From Podochytrium sp. JEL0797 (lineage: Eukaryota > Chytridiomycota > Chytridiomycetes > Chytridiales > Chytriomycetaceae), in contig JADGJG010000647.1 in assembly GCA_027596195.1 (NCBI GenBank), forward strand, positions 1 through 14,799: a DNA stretch of 14,799 nt, written 5' to 3'. A model generated the notes under the pieces. The model was not told where the DNA came from. It worked only from the letters and a program-made list of their open reading frames with translations, and did no database searches. A program made the translations under genes and the position numbers. Below, one piece after another: positions 1 through 9,304 of this stretch. Numbering within the stretch: position 1 is the stretch's first letter; each line of letters begins with the position of its first letter.

Positions 1-39
1 TTCCCTCCGGTCCTAAAATAATAGACCTCTGCCCACTGA

Positions 40-2178
40 TCCCTGGAATGGTTAGGGGGGGCGCCGCCCCCCCCTGCCCCCCCGCTAGCTCCGCCCCTGT
101 CGGGTATCGCTTCAGAAGGCGCACGTGAAGCCATTTCCGGTCCAAATGACGGCGATGAATGTCCCCTGTGTTACAAGGAAATAGCTCGCGACGAATTCGA
201 ATGGATTGATGCTACGAGGGTTTGCAAGACGTGTGTAGACAAGCAAGAGAAGGCCGTTGACAAGGAACAATGCCACGTTTGCACCGAATACTTTTCGTTG
301 TTCGATCTGTTTCGAATTCGGTTCGATGACGGCGACGTCGATGTTGAAGAGCATGTTTGTGGGAAATGCAGGGAGTTGTTGCGGGATGATGATGATTTGG
401 ACGCGTTGGAGGGGGAATTGAAGCATTTGATGGTGGAGGGGCTGGAAGAATCGAATCGGCAAGATTGTCAACGGCTTTGCTGCCAACGAAGTACAACCAA
501 ACAAGTCTTTATTGATCCTGCGAGTGGAGAGAAAACTACGTATTGTCCGCCTTGCCTTGAGTTCGAGATTGTCAGCTACCATTTCTGGAGGGACAGAAAA
601 TACGCTCATATTCGGACTCAGTTGGGGTTATACGGGATCAGCAAAACGTGAGCATTCATATGCTTTATTCCGTTAAGTATAACAGCTGACGTGGTGATTC
701 CAGGAAGCGCCAGTTCGAGAAATACCTGCTCAAGCATGGGTTCCGACGCAAGAAGTATAGTGCGGAAGACAAGCAGCGTGCAGAGGCCGAAGCTCTCGAT
801 CTGATTGCAAAATACCGGTCTGAAATCGGTGACCGCGCAGGATATCGTCAAATCACACAGTTTCTCCATCTCAACCACCGGATCGCAATCACAAAGAACC
901 ACATCCAGTCTTTACTGCGAATCACAGAAGAGGACATTGTGGGGGACCGTCTCTTTCGCCGCTTGAAACGATTGAACTACGTTGGTGACGGACCTTTTGA
1001 GAAATGCGCGTTCGACCAACACGATAAATTTAGTAAGAGATGAATGAAAATTGCAAAATTTAACTTTCTCTGTTCTGTCAGGAATTTACGGGCTGTTTAT
1101 CCATGGAGGTATTGACTGTTACAGCCGCTTTGTCTTGTGGTTGAAAGTTCGGAACACCAATCGGAACGGCAAGTTAATTGCACGTGATTATCTTGAAGCT
1201 TGTGCACAGTTCGAAAGTGAGTTTTCTAAGACCTTCAACGATTATGTATCTCAATAACGTCTTGAGCAGGAGTTTGGGAGGGCACCATTTCGGACAAGGG
1301 AACCGAAAACAAGTTTCTCGGCAAGCTACAAAACGAGATGGTGGACGAGCTCCGACGGCGCGATGGTGATCTGCGGAGTGAAGGGAGTGGTGGTGAAAAT
1401 GATTCAGATGGTGTTGCAAGTGGGAGTGAATTTGAAAATAGTGGGTGTGACAAAGAGAGCAAGATGCCTGATCGGAAACGCAGATGGGATTGGAGCCTTC
1501 CTCACCAGGAGGTGAGAGACTCTCGATTGAATCAAAAAATCGAGTGCCTGTGGTCGCAGTTCTTAAGTCAAATTGGAAATGATTTGTTGGATCGCATCGA
1601 GCAAGGGAGGTTAGACAAGCTTTATGATCCACGAGATTTACTTCAAAGGTGCGTTCTAATTATTGGCGAGGAATTTATTTAAACGATATTGATCCACAAA
1701 CAGGAGTGTTTTTCAGTATCTGATGATCCCGTTGATGTCGAGATTGTGTGAGGAATGGAGACAGCGATACAATGCCAAAGACAAGCGCAACCAGCGGCTT
1801 CGAAATCTTCCTTCTGGCTCTGGAAGCAACGCAGAGGGGCTGATGCGCAATCCAGAAGAATTTGGAGGGAGCTCTGAGCTTGGCTTCCATGTGGACAAGA
1901 AGTACTTGAATGACAAGTTGGACGAGTTTTACGACGGGCCACACCTTCTGTTTCCTCAACCCATCTTGGACACGTTTAGAACTATCCGGTTCGAGATGCC
2001 AGGACGCGGCTCTATTGATTCAATCTTGGATGTTTGGCCGGTGCTGCAATATATGGTGCGGGAAATTAGACAACGGGGGATTGAGCAGCAGATTGTTGCG
2101 TATCAGGAAGAATCAATGGATACAGCTGAGGTTGCAGATGTAGAAAGTGAGAATTGGTGGCAAATCCGTCGTGTGTAG
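40..2178 (+). CDS. Integrase core (DDE) domain protein with N-terminal CxxC zinc-binding region, 5 exons
   Basis: Exons read as 40?-647, 704-1032, 1082-1216, 1270-1648 and 1704-2178 (TAG); introns are 56, 49, 53 and 55 nt with GTGAGC, GTAAGA, GTGAGT and GTGCGT donors. The spliced frame is continuous, about 641 codons if opened at 40. The N-terminal part (from about 160) carries repeated Cys pairs (CPLC, CKTC, CHVC, CGKC, CPPC), suggesting treble-clef or RING-like zinc binding. The core has FDQHDK (first Asp, 1014) followed by IHGGIDCYSR, then SDKGTEN (second Asp, 1293) and NQKIECLW (Glu, 1542), which matches the rve-like integrase core seen in many fungal and animal genes. The triad implies DNA strand transfer, as in a domesticated or transposon-borne integrase. 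D2-E spacing is wide (82 residues) because of an acidic Ser/Gly/Asp-rich insert. No ATG is visible upstream of the first Cys pair; stops at 19-39 close the frame, so the true start may lie in an earlier exon or be lost. No terminal inverted repeats were found. Confidence 0.8.
55..73. repeat. Perfect G/C inverted repeat
   Basis: Seven G followed by CG, a single central C, then CG and C7 form a 9-bp perfect palindrome around position 64. A second C-run follows at 77-83. It lies just upstream of the first Cys codons of the integrase-like gene, where a start codon would be expected. It could be an element end, a G-quadruplex/hairpin site or an insertion; function unknown. Confidence 0.6.
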
Positions 2179-2574
2179 GATGAATTTTGAAATAGATTGA
2201 ATTGTCGCGACTTCATGATTCGACACTCTTGTCTTCTCCCACGCAACTGCGTTAGTCGGATCTTCTGTAACACTCAATTCTTGGAGTGCATTGGCTGTTA
2301 GAAGCCTCTTGCCAACTGGGCGGACATGGAATGTACTTGCAGCAGCATGTGCGTGTCACTCACAATACGGGATTCCGAATGACTAAATACTCAAAGGCAT
2401 TGGGACAACTCCAGCCGTATCATCATTCACGAAACGTGTGATACACACGAATCCACCAGTCAAGGAATGCGCGAATGACAACGCCCGCGTGCCCCTCAGA
2501 TTACTCTCTACTCTCCCCATTCCCCATACATATCTCGGCATCCCTCACACTCTCCCACCCTCTTTTTCCTGGCT

Positions 2575-2675
2575 CTTGATCGCAGCGAGCGAGGGCGTAT
2601 CGTTGAAGACTCCGACGGCATTACGTGTTTCTTGCCGTATGTGTCGTCCAACTCACATATTCTCAACTCGTGGTA
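2575..2675. repeat. Module A copy 1
   Basis: Begins CTTGATCGCAGCGAGCGAGG and ends past GTGTTTCTTGCCG and TGTGTCGTCC. The same order (CTTGAT..GC, a GTTTCTT core, then a GTGTCGTC segment) is found at 4637-4735, and a shorter form at 2920-2995 and 6499-6570. Copies are clearly diverged. Function unknown; in minus sense the copies translate to a shared xAIK(R/T/S) stretch. Confidence 0.5.
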
Positions 2676-2701
2676 ATGCACATAACAATCACACATAATG
2701 A

Positions 2702-2835
2702 GTCTTGACGGCCGCGTGGGATTCCGGGAACCAAGTCCTCAATAACATCGGCGACACCTGCAGCCGTCACATACTCCGTGACACGTGCGACACAAGTCAT
2801 GAAATTCTTTGTGTATAGCTGCAGCCTGCGGTCAA
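2702..2835. repeat. Module B copy 1
   Basis: Shares GTCTTGA(C/T)GGCCGC, TGGGATTCC, CTGCAGCCGTCACAT and a TTTGTGTAG..CTGCGG run, in the same order, with 5108-5218. It lies right after module A copy 1, just as the 5108 copy lies after the module A copy at 4637, so A and B are probably parts of one longer diverged repeat. Confidence 0.5.
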
Positions 2836-2919
2836 GGAATGGGCGCGCGCCAACGCGTGCTTGTCCCTCAAGATGACCGTCACGCGGCGTTTTGATCAAC
2901 AAAACCAAATTTCTCTGGC

Positions 2920-4385
2920 ACTTGATGACCGCGAGCAAGTCCGAATCCTGGACACCCTCCCTCCTGTGGCGTCTCGCGTTTCTTGATGCGCGCGCCGGCA
3001 CGCGTCTTTAAAATTGCACGATTCTCATAAGAGAGTTACAGGCACAGCTTTCCAAACACCTTGCGACCTGTCTACCACCTAAATCATGAGCGTGTCTCGC
3101 ACGAAATCATTATCATATATTAAAAATAACAATCATTTCTTCAACTTTTCACCTCAAAAAAACTAACAGAGAAATTTTGAAATCACACCACAAACAGCTA
3201 ACAGTCCACTTCAATAACCAACTTTTTAAATCCAAAACGGGTACACAAGTCTTCACACTGGTGATAAGTCGCGAAGTTCTCAACTGCTTGTGGGAGATTG
3301 TAATCGCCAAAGAACCTATTTTTTTTAGACTGTAAGAAATTGCGAGGACTGTACGTAAGAACAAACCTTCCAGTATCCTTATCCACATCCTTACTTGCTG
3401 TGGTAACGCAAATGTCTGACAACTGAATGGCAAAGGACTCATCGTTGACATCAATGCATCCTTGCAAGTCTGTTACAATGCATCTCCCTTTCGAGTACTC
3501 GTAGCAAAAATGTTGAAAAGCCTGCAGCAATTGGAGAGGCTTGGTGTACTTGTTGGAGTCCTTCCGAGAAATGGGTTTGCCGTCATTGTTGATAAGCTTG
3601 GTAAATGTCTGAAGACGTGGCTCGACAGAAACGTAAGTGCCATGACTGTTGACACCTTCAAAGCGCCCCACAATACTGATAACCTTGCCACCGATAATTG
3701 GAAGTACGGAGAGCGTGTGATTGCCAGATTCCACTATAGAAGGATAAAAGGGGAATTAGAATTCGCGCCAACCAACCAACCCACCCACAAACAAATCACT
3801 CACTGTACTCGCGGACACGCGCATTCACTTGAAACTCGGAACGCAAATGCCCTGCGTAAATTTGCTGATTCATGGCTGCCTTCATGTGCTCAGCAACAGT
3901 GGGAGTGGTTTCGACATGGCCCTTTTTCCACGTCTTGACGATCAACGGATGCGACTCACGACCCGGAAACACATGGCGCAAATCAAAACCGGGAATCGTG
4001 GCATCCCATGCGATTCGAGAGGAGCCGGCACCACGCTGATTACCGACAATGATTAAAGCATGTCGCAATACACTCGATTTCATCGCAGGCACCAGCAGAA
4101 TCGAAGTCCAAGTGAAACGACTCAAGCTCAACCGAATACCCCTTCTCAGCAGCGGGTGGCTTGAGGGAACCGACGCCAATGACTTCAACAGCAAAGAGGT
4201 CAATCGCTTGCGATGGATCCACGTCATGGAGAGTGGGCTTCGGAAGAAGTTCCCTTGGTGGTTGAAAAGATGACGAGGAAACCTTGGTAGTATCTTTTTT
4301 TGGACGGCCTCGGCCACGCTTGGCTAGTGGTTCTTTGGAAGAAAAACAATGGGGTGTTAAGGACCCAGAAAAAAAAGAAGGTTAG
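2920..4385. repeat. Segmental duplication, copy 1 (kinase-bearing)
   Basis: Base-level similarity to about 6499-7930 runs in direct orientation: the GTCCGAATCCTGGACA run, the CGTGTCTCGCACGAAATCAT run, the whole last two kinase exons with their intron, and part of the next intron. Similarity fades at about 4385/7930, inside the intron upstream of the AT-hook exon, so only the 3' two-exon part of the kinase gene was copied or kept. Confidence 0.85.
3198..4332 (-). pseudogene. Alpha-kinase copy 1, 5'-truncated and frameshifted
   Basis: Two exons, 4332-3804 and 3733-3198 (TAG), are separated by a 70-nt intron (phase 1, GTGAGT..TATAG), at the same place as in copy 2. The first exon opens with an AT-hook (RGRGRPKKD). 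The second carries alpha-kinase hallmarks: VEPR..FTKL, LLQAFQHFCYEY, TDLQG with the catalytic-type Asp, and YHQCEDLC giving the HxCx3C zinc site. By my count the last exon differs from copy 2 at about 42 of 178 residues with no gap. Relative to copy 2 this copy is 2 nt shorter between about 4050 and 4120, so the AT-hook part and the kinase N-lobe (GAGSSRIAW, LIVKTW) are in different frames. The four upstream exons of copy 2 have no counterpart here. It is most likely a pseudogene, although a short protein starting at an ATG just 3' of the shift (kinase only) is conceivable. Confidence 0.75.
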
Positions 4386-4636
4386 AAAGCCATCGGATCC
4401 ACAGCGACACGTGATTCTTTGACTACAGGGGCCTCTTGACCCTCTTACTGACCATATCCGCGTTAAAATTATTGTAAACGCGCGACGCCGCGACGCGCAA
4501 AAATATTTTTGTGCAGCGAACCAGCTGGCCGAGGAGTTGGCGCGCGTCGCCGCATGCGTAATCCTCTCCCCATCCAGCATCCCCCACATATATGTTAACA
4601 TACCCGCCTATCTCTCCAAACCTCTTCTCTTTTTCT

Positions 4637-4735
4637 CTTGATTGCCGCGACTGAACCCCGAATCTTTAAAGGCTTCTCGCGTTTCTTCCCGCCCGTGTCG
4701 TCGGACTGACATGATTCTCGACTCGTTGGTATCGC
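4637..4735. repeat. Module A copy 2
   Basis: CTTGATTGCCGCGACTGA, CTCGCGTTTCTTCCCG, GTGTCGTCGGACTGA and CTCGACTCGTGGTA-like segments run in the same order as at 2575-2675, with many substitutions and small indels. Confidence 0.5.
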
Positions 4736-5107
4736 ACCTAAAGGTACTAATAATTTTGAAATATGAGAACCAAGTTTCTCGAGACTGAGAGGTTGTTGCA
4801 AATCGCCTCGAACGAGCCAACACGCATGCCTTTTCCCTCGTGAGTCGCAACCGCAGCTTCATAGCTGGCGTCAGTACGTACACGTTACACCTCTTACCAA
4901 ATAAAAATCTCTTGTCATGAGTTTCAGTTAAGTAAATTTAGGGGTACTCGCGAGGGGAAAGAGTATCAAGCAGAAAAACACAGCAGTGTCCACCCGTATT
5001 CTCCTTCTCAGCAATTTTGCGAGGACCACGCCCATCACATCTTCCATGACATGTGCGGCAGGGTATATTGATGCATAGTTCACAATCGCGGTTTCTCGGT
5101 CTTGACT

Positions 5108-5218
5108 GAGTCTTGATGGCCGCATGGGATTCCAAAACAGCGACAACTGCAGCCGTCACATCGTCCCGCGCGTAATGAGCCACAACTCTTTTTGTGTAGC
5201 ACCAACCTGCGGCCAACG
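5108..5218. repeat. Module B copy 2
   Basis: GTCTTGATGGCCGCATGGGA, CTGCAGCCGTCACAT, TTTTTGTGTAG and CCTGCGG follow the order of 2702-2835. This copy is shorter by an internal deletion. Confidence 0.5.
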
Positions 5219-5507
5219 AAATGGTGTGGCGGGTCAGACAAAGTAGACTGAAACGGACGCGACGAGGTATTAATAAACTGTTGGTTCGGCAACTACTTAT
5301 AAAGTGTAGAATGTAACTGAAAGATGCTAGACGACTGCGGAATGTTGTCCCACTCCTCTGAGCAAACGCGTGTACTCTCTGAAGGATGGTGACAGCTCTG
5401 TATTCGGTTGAATGCACGCGGCACTCGGTTGGTTTTCACGATTTATTCTCCCTTAACAAATACAACAAACAAACAAATGATAAACCTGATTCATCCCATA
5501 TCATCCC

Positions 5508-5592
5508 AAAAGCTCCATCCAAACGCGTCACCCGTATTCCCCACTGCAATGGACCTGAGGAAACGCGTGCGTGCCCCTCGAGACGACCATGA
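5508..5592. repeat. Direct repeat C, copy 1
   Basis: Contains CATCCAAACGCGTCACCCGT, ATTCC, CAATGGACCTGAGGAAACGC and CCCTCGAGACGACCAT. It is closely matched by 6146-6226 in the same orientation. The two copies bracket the gypsy-like remnant. Confidence 0.75.
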
Positions 5593-5639
5593 AGCATAAC
5601 TAAATTCATAGACTCCGAAAACTCCGAACGCCAATTCAC

Positions 5640-6190
5640 AACCTTGTCCCAAACTTCCAACTCGGGAGCGCGGATAATGGCCGCCAAAGCGCGACCCGCC
5701 TCCGTACCCTCGTCAACGTCATCCTCCTCCTTGAACTCGAGCAGCTTCTTCATGAGGCCCGTGGGTGTGCGAAGCTCGCGCCCATCCAACTCCTACCCCC
5801 TCACAACAATATCGGGCCCGCTGCACGCGGTTTGAGTCCCACATGAGAACAAAATCCCCCACCCTCAACCGCTCTTTACGCAGCTTATGCGTGTTGCGAT
5901 TGTCGAAATCAAGGCATGACTTAACCCGCTCCGCGTCCAGCACCCGACGCAGCTCCCAAATGGTAATCCCCCCGTAGCGAAATCCAGGGGAATCAATGGC
6001 TCTTGACCGATAACCGCCTTGAGAAGCGAGATCCCTCGATGACCAGTAGTTCAAAGAGTGCCGCGTTTAGAACATGCAGCCACTTCCCAGGCTTGCCCTT
6101 GCACAGACGCGCAATCGCCTTGAACACCGTCGCATGCGACATTCCAAACGCTACATCCAAACGCATCACCCGTATTCCACCGCAGTGGAC
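5640..6190 (-). pseudogene. Degenerate Ty3/gypsy-like integrase C-terminal remnant
   Basis: Minus-strand fragments in changing frames resemble the tail of gypsy polyproteins. Around 6150-6060 is FKAIARLCKGKPGKWL followed by AALF, like the integrase region before the G-SP-YG motif. Around 5890-5830 is LRKERLRVGDFVLMWDSNR, like the GDLVLxxD segment. Around 5810-5770 is GPDIVVRG, a stop, then ELDGRELRTP, like the WxGPxxVVR...ELDGxEL segment. Frame changes, a stop and missing stretches show it is dead. No protease, RT or RNase H part was recognised. The assignment rests on motif resemblance only. Confidence 0.45.
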
Positions 6191-6226
6191 CTGCGGAAAC
6201 GCGTGCCCCCTCGAGACAACCATCTG
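6146..6226. repeat. Direct repeat C, copy 2
   Basis: Contains CATCCAAACGCATCACCCGT, ATTCC, CAGTGGACCTGCGGAAACGC and CCTCGAGACAACCAT, matching 5508-5592 with few differences. Confidence 0.75.
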
Positions 6227-6229
6227 TTG

Positions 6230-6500
6230 GAGAGAGAGAAGACTGTGCGGTGGACTTGCGGAGCGAGGGCGTCAGAACGAGAGACGCAAGAGGTTTTGGG
6301 AAGAAAATTCTCTATTTTTATTGGTGATTGATTGAAGGGAACTATTTATACTGCGGATAAACCCGGGACAAGCCCTCATCCACCCCGGAGAAACGTGCAC
6401 GATAAGCACATGGAAGGCAGCAGCGGCAAGTAGAGTCGCGCATGGAGTGGCACAGCAAGTGACGCTCGACACCATCACTAGGTGTTAATTTTCCCCAGGT
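6230..6500 (-). repeat. Possible LTR remnant with TATA box
   Basis: On the minus strand TATAAATAGTTCCC (6350-6337) is followed by AATAAAAATAG (about 6324-6314), a promoter plus polyadenylation-like arrangement typical of LTRs. A related TATAAGTAGTTGCC lies about 1 kb away at 5302-5289. LTR ends (TG..CA) and a primer binding site could not be fixed, so this is a suggestion. Confidence 0.3.
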
Positions 6501-7930
6501 CTTGATGGCCTCAAGTATGTCCGAATCCTGGACACTCTCCTGCGGAGTCTCGCGTTTCTTGATGCATGCGCCGCCGCGCGTCGTCAAACTTGCAGGATTC
6601 TCATAACAGAGTCAGTGACACACACCTTGCGACCTGCCTTCCACTTCATTTCGTGAGCGTGTCTCGCACGAAATCATATCCATTAAAAATTGAAATCACT
6701 TCTTAAACTTTCACCACAAAAAAAACTAACAGAGAAATATTCGAAATCACACCACAAACAGCTAACGGTCCAACTCAATTGCCAACGGTTTAAATTCGAA
6801 AAGCTTACACAACTCTCCACAATGGTGATAAGTCGCGAAGTCCTCAACTGCGTTTGGGAGATTGTAATCGCCAAAGAACCTATTTTTTTTAGACTGTAAG
6901 AAATTGCGAGGACTGTACGTAACAACACACCTTCCACGATCCTTATCCACATCCTTTCGTGCGGTGGTAACGCAAATGTCCGACAACTGAATATCAATGG
7001 ACTCGTCGCTGACATCAATGCATCCTTGCAAGTCCATCACAATGTATCTCCCTTGGGAGTACTCGAAGCAAAAATGTTGAAAAGCCTGCAGCAATTCGAG
7101 AGGCCTGGTGTACTTGTTGGCATCATTTTGAGGAACAGCTTTGCCGTTGTCGTTGACAAGCTTAGTGAATTTGTGCAGACGGGGCTCGACAGAAACGTAA
7201 GTGCCATGGCTGTTGACATCTTCAAAACGCCCCACAACACCGGTAACTTTGCCACCGATAATTGGAAGTACGTTGAGCGTGTGATTGGCAGATTCCACTA
7301 CGAAGGGAAAAGGGGAATCAGAACTTATGCAACCAAGCCCACCCACGAAAAAATCACTCACTATACTCACTTACAAGTGCATTCTTTTGAAACTTGGAAC
7401 TCAAATGCCCAGCGTAAATTTGCTGATTCATGGCTGCCTTCATGTGTTCAGCAACAGTGGGAAATTTTTCGACATGGCCATCTTTCCACGTTTTGATGAT
7501 CAACCGTGAAGACTCATACCCCGGAAACACGTTGTATTTGTGAAAATCAACACCGGAAATAGTGGCCTCCCACGCGATTCGAGAGGAGCCTTTACCAAGC
7601 TGACGACCGAAACTGATGAAAGCATTTGGAAGTGCATGTGGTTTCAAAGTAGTCACGCCATTCGAACCTAAGTCCACACGAAACGACTCGAATGCAACAG
7701 AGTACCCCTTTTCAACGGTGGGTGGCTTGAGGGAACTGAAGCCATTGATGACAACAGCAAAGAGCTCGATCGCTTCTGATGGATCCAAACCATTAATTGG
7801 CCTTCGTGGTTGAACAGCTGACAAGGAAACCAATGTGGAATCCTTTCTTGGACGGCCTTGGCTACGCTTGGTTGGTGGTTCTAAAAAGTTCTTGGGGGGT
7901 TAGGAAACAGAAAACAAAAGAATGCAAAAT
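6499..7930. repeat. Segmental duplication, copy 2 (kinase-bearing)
   Basis: Direct-orientation partner of 2920-4385. The first 70 nt (GTCCGAATCCTGGACA and CTCGCGTTTCTTGATGC) are also the short form of module A, so that module lies at or near the duplication edge. Confidence 0.85.
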
Positions 7931-8978
7931 ACCTTCAGAGTCATTGATCAGTCCAAGGGCAGAAACGTATTGACGACAGCTGGATTTCGAAGAAACCAAC
8001 TCTGGAATAATAGGGGGCACCCACACAAAGAGGCAGCAGTGACTGACCGGTTTCTTTCCCGATGCATTTGTTTTACCCCCGCGATTGGGGATTCCTTTGT
8101 CGAAAGGTGAGAAGACTTTTGCGTCCAACTGTGTCGGCATGTAGCATCTGTCTTTATTCAAAGCATCTAATCAAAATCCGTCAATCTCAACTCAAACATT
8201 GAAGAGTGGAAAAGCAGTGCGGGGTTACCTCTTGCAACAGTCAATTTACCAGCTCTCATCGAAGCAGGAAGAGCCTCACGCACATGGCTCATCATGAAAG
8301 ATTCAAACAGAGTCTTTGCGAAATCTTTAACAGTTTCATTGGCTGGGACAAGGTATGGATCACTCTCTGATCCAAACACTTGCTTGGTGATGTCACGCAG
8401 GGGTACGTACTTGAAAGGTGTCTTACAGTTTCCCTCATCTGAATGATATAAGCGTTGATTCAGGCACTATCAAAGGGAGGGCAATACCTGACTGAGCGTA
8501 TCTCACGTCCATGGAAAAAATGTATCTCTGGGTTTCTTGCAGTTTGGCCTTGAGAATAACAGGACCCGCTTCCTTGTTCTTAACACGACCATTTCTTTCG
8601 ATTGGTTCACGCTGGGTCTGGCGAGTTTCTGAAGCAATGGCTTCAGTGTCATCAAACCGTCAAGTGAAAAACGAAAAACTCACCAGATCCAACCTTCGCC
8701 AAATCCACAGCACACAACCACAACCCTGCCACCTGTTTGACAGCAGGCTTCTGACAGTTGGCACATATCAGAGTGCACTTGCCACACACGCCAGCATTCA
8801 AGAGCGATGCAAAGTTTTCGACGCCGCAGCCACTGCAGTTCGCTTTTGCGTGACAACTGCTGCCGGCCCCGCCGCCGGCGAGTCCTCCACCAGCGAGTCC
8901 TCTGCCAGATTAACTGTTGCGCTTGGCCAACATCTGTTTGAGATTCTCCGCCGCCTTCGCCGAAACTATTTGGGCCAT
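6762..8978 (-). CDS. Zinc-finger / AT-hook / alpha-kinase protein, copy 2 (in-frame TAA at codon 23)
   Basis: An atypical Ser/Thr protein kinase of the alpha-kinase family (EF2K/MHCK/TRPM-kinase fold). Exons are 8978-8684, 8628-8488, 8438-8229, 8166-7933, 7880-7362 and 7297-6762 (TAG). Introns are 55, 49, 62, 52 and 64 nt, with all phases matching; total 645 codons. Residues 42-92 hold CxxC pairs (C48/C51, C65/C68, C72/C75) after a Gly-rich linker, suggesting zinc binding. Residues 301-307 (QGRPRKD) form an AT-hook, so DNA binding and a nuclear site are likely. The kinase domain covers about 380-640: GKGSSRIAW (389-397), ATP-contact Lys in LIIKTW (K423), VEPR (503-506), LLQAFQHF (H541), MDLQG (D555), SDICVTT, and a YHHCGELC zinc site (H624, C626, C630). 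Codon 23 (8912-8910) is TAA, in frame between a good helix and the Gly linker; it probably replaced CAA. Unless it is spliced out, read through or bypassed, the zinc region is not made from this ATG. Otherwise the gene looks intact. Confidence 0.8.
8910..8912 (-). other. In-frame TAA, codon 23 of kinase copy 2
   Basis: Reading from the ATG at 8978-8976, codon 22 is AGT and codon 23 is TAA; the frame then stays open through the zinc-binding region to the first donor at 8683. A splice removing it would need a poor GTTTCG donor and a GGCAG acceptor (65 nt). Confidence 0.75.
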
Positions 8979-9304
8979 GATTTTTGAGTGTTTTCGGGGA
9001 AGTCAAAATTCGGAAGATAAAGCAGCACACTCTTTATTTGCGACCAATTCGATTCACTTGGAAAGAATAATAAAGATCGTAGCCTGTCAATGTCTCATGG
9101 AAAGGGGGGTTCTGAGGTGCATGGCATTCAAATTCAATTTCGCCGAGGTAGAGACAAAAAACAGGCAAGTGCTTGCCGGCGGTCAGATAGTGCGACCGAG
9201 GAGAAGAGGTATACGCGCAGCAAGATTCATGCAAGGAACAGCCAGGGAGCGGATCGACAGCAGGGGATCGGATCGGTGAGTCGGATAATGGAAACCCCCC
9301 ATGA
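8979..9304. promoter_or_regulatory. Intergenic region between kinase copy 2 and the plus-strand frames
   Basis: Presumed 5' flank of the minus-strand kinase and of anything transcribed rightward from about 9305. An A/T-rich GCAAATAAAGAG lies on the minus strand about 60 nt upstream of the kinase ATG. No motif is strong enough to name. Small frames on both strands lack recognisable content. Confidence 0.3.

Larger units (their letters stand above)
2179..3197. other. Gene-free spacer with degenerate repeat modules
   Basis: No gene is supported between the integrase stop and the end of kinase copy 1. About 2179-2440 shows nothing recognisable. From about 2560 the sequence consists of diverged modules that recur at 4620-5215 and 6499-6570. 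From about 2925 it belongs to the segmental duplication carrying the kinase, and holds its 3' flank. A minus-strand frame is open over 2663-3001, but it lies across the repeat modules and has no recognisable domain, so it is not called. Confidence 0.6.
4333..5639. other. Repeat-rich spacer between kinase copies
   Basis: No gene is supported. The intron relic of the duplication ends near 4385. A stretch at 4480-4560 is rich in CGCG words. Module A recurs at 4637-4735 and module B at 5108-5218. A minus-strand TATA-like TTATAAGTAG lies near 5295-5302. Short open frames on both strands are unconvincing. Confidence 0.5.

Noticed and set aside
112..609. Minus-strand frame of 165 codons
   Set aside because: Antisense to the Cys-rich first exon of the integrase gene; no domain.
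3462..3938. Plus-strand open frame of 158 codons
   Set aside because: It is antisense to kinase copy 1 and runs through its intron; the minus strand has recognisable kinase motifs and splice sites.
7362..7375. Earlier GTAAGT/GTGAGT donor sites in kinase copy 2
   Set aside because: GTAAGT gives the wrong phase; the nearer GTGAGT works but would shorten the product relative to copy 1. The site at 7361 is the homologous one.
7026..7496. Plus-strand open frame of 156 codons
   Set aside because: Same shadow over kinase copy 2; its similarity to the 3462-3938 frame follows from the duplication.
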